From NCBI GenBank assembly GCA_028678715.1, contig JAJRCY010000025.1, positions 1 through 9,370 of the forward strand: a stretch of 9,370 nucleotides of DNA. The letters run 5' to 3'. Both the position numbers and the translations under genes were made by a program. This document shows, in pieces, positions 6,089 to 9,370 of this stretch. The notes below the pieces were generated by a model. That model was not told the DNA's origin. It worked only from the letters and a program-made list of their open reading frames with translations, and did no database searches. Source of the stretch: Methanomicrobiales archaeon (GTDB lineage: Archaea > Halobacteriota > Methanomicrobia > Methanomicrobiales > JACTUA01). The first letter of the stretch is position 1; each line of letters starts with the position of its first letter.

Positions 6089-6095
6089 AGGGGGG

Positions 6096-8129
6096 TCAGA
6101 GGAAGAGGGGGGCAAAGACCACCGAGACGATGGCCATCAGCTTGAGGAGGATGTTGAGCGCCGGCCCGGCCGTGTCCTTGAAGGGGTCGCCGACGGTATC
6201 GCCGGTAACCGCTGCCTTGTGGGCAAAGGAGCCCTTGCCGCCCAGGTGCCCCTGCTCAATGTACTTCTTGGTGTTGTCCCAGGCGCCGCCGGCGTTGGCC
6301 ATCATGATGGCAACGATAAATCCGCTCGCAATGGACCCCACCAGAAATCCGGCGAGGGAGGCCGTCCCCAGGAGCCTGCCCATGAGGAGCGGGGCAACGA
6401 TGGCGAGGCATCCCGGGACCACCATCTGCCGGAGCGCGGCATTGGTGGAGATGGTGATGCAGGCCGTGTAGTCCGGCTCCGCCGTCCCCTCCATCAGGCC
6501 CGGGATCTCCTTGAACTGCCGCCGGACCTCCTGCACGATCTCGCCTGCTGCCTTCCCTACCGCGGTCATGGAGAACGAGCAGAAGACAAAGGGCAGCATG
6601 GCTCCGATCAGAACGCCCACAAAGACCACCGGGTTGAGGAGATCCACGACGCTGAGGTGCACGGCCTGGGTGTAGGCCACGACAAGGCCGAGGACCGTGA
6701 GGGCCGCCCCACCGATGGCAAAGCCCTTGCCGATGGCCGCCGTCGTGTTGCCCACCGAATCCAGCGTGTCGGTGATGGCCCGGACACTCTTCTCCTGGTG
6801 GGACATCTCGGCGATGCCCCCGGCGTTGTCGGCGACGGGGCCGTAGGCATCCACCGAGAGGGTGATCCCGAGGGTGGCGAGCATCCCCACGCCGGCGATG
6901 GCGATGCAGTACAGGGCGAGGCCTGCCGGGGCAAACTGGACGGCCACCAGGATGGCCGCTGCGACAATCAGCACCGGGAACGCGGTGGACTCCAGCCCCA
7001 CGGCCAGGCCGGTGATGATGTCGGTGGCCGCGCCGGTCTCCGCCGCCTTCACGATCCGCTGGGTGGGCGGCCGATCGTAGGATGTGTAGTACTCGGTGAT
7101 GAGCCCGATGAGGAACCCGGCAAGAAGGCCGGCCACGGTCGCAATCGTGACGCCGATATAGGCAGAACCCAGCATGTACTGGACCAGCAGGTAGGTGGCT
7201 ATCACCGTCACGATCAGGGAGGAGAAGGTGCCTGCGTTGAAGGCCTTGTGGATGGCGCTGGATTCGTTCTTTGACGATCGGACAAAGAACGAACCGATGA
7301 CCGAAGCCACGATCCCGGCGGCCGCCACGATCAGCGGGAGGAGCACCAGGTTCGTTATGGGCATGCCGGTGACCTGGGCCCCGGTCAGGGCTGCGGCCCC
7401 CACCAGCATGGTGGCGATGATGGAGCCCACGTAGGATTCGTACAGGTCCGCGCCCATGCCGGCGATGTCACCCACATTGTCGCCCACGTTGTCGGCGATG
7501 ACCGCCGGGTTGCGGGGGTCGTCCTCCGGGATGCCTGCCTCCACCTTGCCCACGAGATCCGCACCCACGTCGGCTGCCTTCGTGAAGATCCCGCCGCCGA
7601 CCCGGGCGAAGAGGGCGATGGAGGATGCCCCGAGGGAGAAACCGGAGACGATGTTGACCACCTCATAGGAGCCAAGGGTCGTGAAGGTGCTCACCGCGTA
7701 AAAGACGGCGGAGAGGCCGAAAAGCCCCAGGCCGACGACGGTGAGGCCCATCACCATCCCGCTGGAGAACGAGACCCGGAAGGCCTCGGCCATCCCCCGG
7801 CGGGCCGCGTTCGTGGTGCGCACGTTGGCCGCGGTGGCGGCCGACATACCGATGTAGCCGGAGAGCGCCGAGAGGGTGGCCCCCACCACGAAGCATCCCG
7901 CGGTGAGCGGATTGATCCCAACCGCGAGCACGATCGCCATGACAAAGACAAAGACCGCGATGGCGGTGTACTGGCGTTTCAGGTACACCATGGCGCCGAG
8001 GTGGATCGCCCCTGCGATCTTCTGCATCAGCTCGGTGCCGGTCCCCTCCTTCTTCATCGACCAGAACGAGTAGGCCGCGAAGAGGAGGCCGATCAGGGCA
8101 CACAGCGGTGCCAGAATGAAGAGATCCAT
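6096..8129 (-). CDS. hppA: Membrane-bound K+-dependent pyrophosphatase (H+ or Na+ pumping)
   Basis: This integral membrane enzyme hydrolyses pyrophosphate and uses the energy to pump H+ or Na+ out of the cell, saving energy from biosynthesis. The 677-residue product is full length with about 16 membrane helices. Catalytic landmarks are D187-V-G-A-D-L-V-G-K195, the D-N-V-G-D-N-V-G-D block (213-221), G-A-D-L-Y-E-S-Y (Glu231), [14 protein letters not shown] (425-438), G-G-A-W-D-N-T-K-K (614-622) and [14 protein letters not shown] (643-656). In G460-N-T-T-A-A-I-G-K-G the residue after G-N-T-T is Ala, the marker of the K+-dependent class (Lys in the K+-independent class). The next stretch reads A-I-G-G-A-A-L, where Ser is commoner at the second Gly. 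A longer frame opens at a TTG at 8156, but the ATG at 8129 gives the typical N-terminus. The pumped ion cannot be settled here. Confidence 0.95.
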   Translation of the reverse strand: MDLFILAPLCALIGLLFAAYSFWSMKKEGTGTELMQKIAGAIHLGAMVYLKRQYTAIAVFVFVMAIVLAVGINPLTAGCFVVGATLSALSGYIGMSAATAANVRTTNAARRGMAEAFRVSFSSGMVMGLTVVGLGLFGLSAVFYAVSTFTTLGSYEVVNIVSGFSLGASSIALFARVGGGIFTKAADVGADLVGKVEAGIPEDDPRNPAVIADNVGDNVGDIAGMGADLYESYVGSIIATMLVGAAALTGAQVTGMPITNLVLLPLIVAAAGIVASVIGSFFVRSSKNESSAIHKAFNAGTFSSLIVTVIATYLLVQYMLGSAYIGVTIATVAGLLAGFLIGLITEYYTSYDRPPTQRIVKAAETGAATDIITGLAVGLESTAFPVLIVAAAILVAVQFAPAGLALYCIAIAGVGMLATLGITLSVDAYGPVADNAGGIAEMSHQEKSVRAITDTLDSVGNTTAAIGKGFAIGGAALTVLGLVVAYTQAVHLSVVDLLNPVVFVGVLIGAMLPFVFCSFSMTAVGKAAGEIVQEVRRQFKEIPGLMEGTAEPDYTACITISTNAALRQMVVPGCLAIVAPLLMGRLLGTASLAGFLVGSIASGFIVAIMMANAGGAWDNTKKYIEQGHLGGKGSFAHKAAVTGDTVGDPFKDTAGPALNILLKLMAIVSVVFAPLFL

Positions 8130-8169
8130 ACTGAGACCTACCCTTGATTCCCACAACTCTGGGAGGGTG

Positions 8170-8184
8170 ACCCTTATATAGGGT
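8170..8184 (-). promoter_or_regulatory. hppA: TATA box of the pyrophosphatase gene inside a 5-bp inverted repeat
   Basis: On the - strand, TATATAA (8174-8180) is a good archaeal TATA box. Its centre lies about 48 bases before the ATG at 8129, predicting a start near 8151 and a leader of about 20 bases. The leader would contain the weak ribosome-site-like GGGTAGGT. ACCCT and AGGGT flank the box symmetrically, so a repressor could compete with TBP here, though no regulator gene is nearby. No clear purine-rich BRE is seen. Confidence 0.6.
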
Positions 8185-8191
8185 GCGGAAA

Positions 8192-8209
8192 TGAATCCCC
8201 GGAGATTCA
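8192..8209 (-). terminator. 6-bp hairpin at the DP1 stop codon
   Basis: On the - strand, TGAATC (which includes the TGA stop) pairs with GATTCA around a six-base loop and is followed by TTT. It sits between the DP1 gene end and the pyrophosphatase TATA box, a sensible place for a terminator. The short stem and T-run make it only a candidate. Confidence 0.35.
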
Positions 8210-9370
8210 GGCGGCCTGCAGGAACTCCAGGATCCGGGGCTCCAGCGTCCGGAGGTCCACCACCACCGCCCGGGCCGGGGTGGGGTTGATATTCATCTGC
8301 CGCTGGAACGCGGTCTGGGACTGCCAGGTGCCGGCATTGATCCCGAGGACCCCCCGGTACCGGGTCAGGCCGCAGGTATGGATGTGACCGGTATGGAGGA
8401 TCTCGGGCACCGGGCTGATCACCAGCCGGTCCTGCCGCTCTGCCGATATGGGCGTCTTCTTCCCGTAGGTGGGGGCCAGGTGGCGGCGCTGGAGCATCTC
8501 CACCATCATCTGCTCCGGGTGGGAGTAGGAGGCCCCCGGGATCATGCCGATCATGTCGTCAATGGAGCGGCCGTGGTACATCAGCACCCGGACGCCCTGG
8601 AGGGAGAGGAGGCAGGGATTCTCCACCGGGAGCACGTTCTTCGGGTAGGCCTTCGTGAACTCGTCCGGGAGCGCCGGCTGGGGCTCGGCCCCCCGCACCA
8701 CGTCGTGGTTGCCCGGGGAGAGGATGATCCGGATCTCAGGGGGAACTTCCGCCAGGAGCTGGCCCAGCCGCTCGTACTGCTCGTAGATGTCCCGGATGAC
8801 CAGCTCTTCCTGCTGCCCGGGGTAGATCCCGATCCCGTCCACCAGGTCCCCGCAGACCAGCAGGTAGGAGGCACCGGACTCCGGGAGCCACTCCGTGAAG
8901 CGTTTCCACTCCTCCTCCAGGAAGGTGTTGCTCCCGACATGGATGTCGGAGATGAAGACCGCCGCACCCGGCCGGTCGCTGGGGAACGGGGCGTGGCTGA
9001 CGGGCACATCGGGCCGGAAGAGCTGCTCGGCAAAAAAAAGCCTGCCGTCGTCGGAGAGCTTCCCCCGCACCGCGATCACCTCGTCGGGCAGCAGCCGCTC
9101 CGCGTCGACAAAGACCGGCCGGTCCCGGTTGAAGAGGACCGTGATCTGCCCGGTGGGGTCCTCCAGTTCCACGAGTCTGTTCCCCTTGCCGGTGGTCCGC
9201 ACGTCCATGACCATGCCGATGGCGGAGGCCTCCTGCTGCCGGTACCGGGTGGTCTTCACCAGGGCCTCGATGGGGATGGCGGTGGTCCGGGTCCGGATGA
9301 TCTCGGAGAGGCGCGTGTACCGGTCCCGGAAGTACTGGAAGAAGTCCTCGAACCGGTTGGTGGACCCCGT
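8207..9370 (-). CDS. polB: DNA polymerase D small subunit DP1 (exonuclease), C-terminal part (5' end outside window)
   Basis: DP1 is the small subunit of the archaeal replicative polymerase D, pairing with catalytic DP2 and supplying 3'-5' proofreading through an Mre11-like metallophosphoesterase fold. The frame stays open to the window edge; residues before the GTG at 9259, such as [16 protein letters not shown], are homologous too, so that GTG is not the start. About 387 residues are visible. An OB-fold region comes first (S-A-I-G-M-V-M-D-V to about residue 120). All metal-site motifs then follow: F-I-S-D-I-H (Asp142, His144), G-D-L-V-D-G (174-179), P-G-N-H-D (219-223), Y-H-G-R (His266) and T-G-H-I-H (327-331), so the nuclease should be active. 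A T8 run on the coding strand encodes L-F-F at 9032-9039. The pyrophosphatase gene follows in the same direction 77 bases on. Confidence 0.95.
   Translation of the reverse strand, partial: TGSTNRFEDFFQYFRDRYTRLSEIIRTRTTAIPIEALVKTTRYRQQEASAIGMVMDVRTTGKGNRLVELEDPTGQITVLFNRDRPVFVDAERLLPDEVIAVRGKLSDDGRLFFAEQLFRPDVPVSHAPFPSDRPGAAVFISDIHVGSNTFLEEEWKRFTEWLPESGASYLLVCGDLVDGIGIYPGQQEELVIRDIYEQYERLGQLLAEVPPEIRIILSPGNHDVVRGAEPQPALPDEFTKAYPKNVLPVENPCLLSLQGVRVLMYHGRSIDDMIGMIPGASYSHPEQMMVEMLQRRHLAPTYGKKTPISAERQDRLVISPVPEILHTGHIHTCGLTRYRGVLGINAGTWQSQTAFQRQMNINPTPARAVVVDLRTLEPRILEFLQAA

Larger units (their letters stand above)
5534..6095. other. Convergent intergenic region without credible genes, rich in inverted repeats
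   Basis: About 560 bases separate the converging exporter and pyrophosphatase genes. Short open frames here translate to Pro/Gly/Arg-rich, low-complexity products without recognisable motifs, and the longest runs into the pyrophosphatase gene. The stretch contains at least five stable inverted repeats (5552-5575, 5626-5684, 5728-5746, 5839-5862, 5930-5956), a G-quadruplex motif (5829-5848), a perfect 10-base palindrome GAACATGTTC (6007-6016), and a T6 tract on the - strand (6082-6087). No tRNA, RNase P or SRP RNA hallmark was recognised on either strand. Confidence 0.75.

Noticed and set aside
5708..6145. Possible small protein gene in the convergent gap
   Set aside because: The translation is Pro/Gly/Arg-rich without domains, it has no ribosome site, it crosses the strong hairpins, and it runs into the pyrophosphatase gene on the other strand.
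6219..7274. + strand open frame (351 codons) opposite the pyrophosphatase gene
   Set aside because: It is highly charged, low in complexity and hydrophilic, the typical antisense image of a membrane protein gene whose motifs are intact.
8130..8156. N-terminal extension of the pyrophosphatase from a TTG at 8156
   Set aside because: The nine extra residues do not look like the family N-terminus, and the ATG at 8129 gives the usual hydrophobic first helix and an acceptable leader length from the TATA box.

Overview
This GC-rich window most likely comes from a methanogenic euryarchaeon, probably Methanomicrobiales. The indicators are an archaea-specific DNA polymerase D small subunit, a K+-type membrane pyrophosphatase, an archaeal-style cobamide gene (cbiB) beside pdxS/pdxT, TATA-box promoters and strong use of CGG, ATC and CTC codons. 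The lineage is an inference from gene content; no 16S or marker search was possible.

Left part (1-3267, + strand): the 3' end of cbiB (vitamin B12 synthesis) is followed 10 bases later by pdxS, which overlaps pdxT by 11 bases. PdxS and PdxT together form the pyridoxal 5'-phosphate (vitamin B6) synthase, and their catalytic residues are all present. A short perfect hairpin follows pdxT. Next is a three-domain protein with two universal-stress (Usp) domains and a C-terminal GNAT acetyltransferase. This fusion is the most unusual protein in the window.

Middle part (3268-5533, + strand): a TATA-like promoter, spaced for a leaderless transcript, precedes a two-gene ABC exporter of the DrrA/DrrB (ABC-2) type. 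The permease is translated from a good Shine-Dalgarno site overlapping the ATPase stop codon.

Convergent intergenic region (5534-6095): about 560 bases with no credible gene, dense in inverted repeats. It holds several GC hairpins of 7 to 11 pairs, a possible pseudoknot, and a four-run G-quadruplex motif that competes with one hairpin. It may hold terminators, a dispersed palindromic repeat or a structured RNA; the sequence alone does not decide.

Right part (6096-9370, - strand): the gene for the membrane pyrophosphatase has its own TATA box and ends at a T6 tract. Upstream of it is the gene for DP1, the exonuclease subunit of DNA polymerase D, whose N-terminal part lies beyond the window. 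No mobile element, CRISPR array, tRNA or rRNA was seen. The window is mostly ordinary core metabolism; the points worth a second look are the Usp-Usp-GNAT fusion, the structured convergent region and a T8 run inside the DP1 gene.
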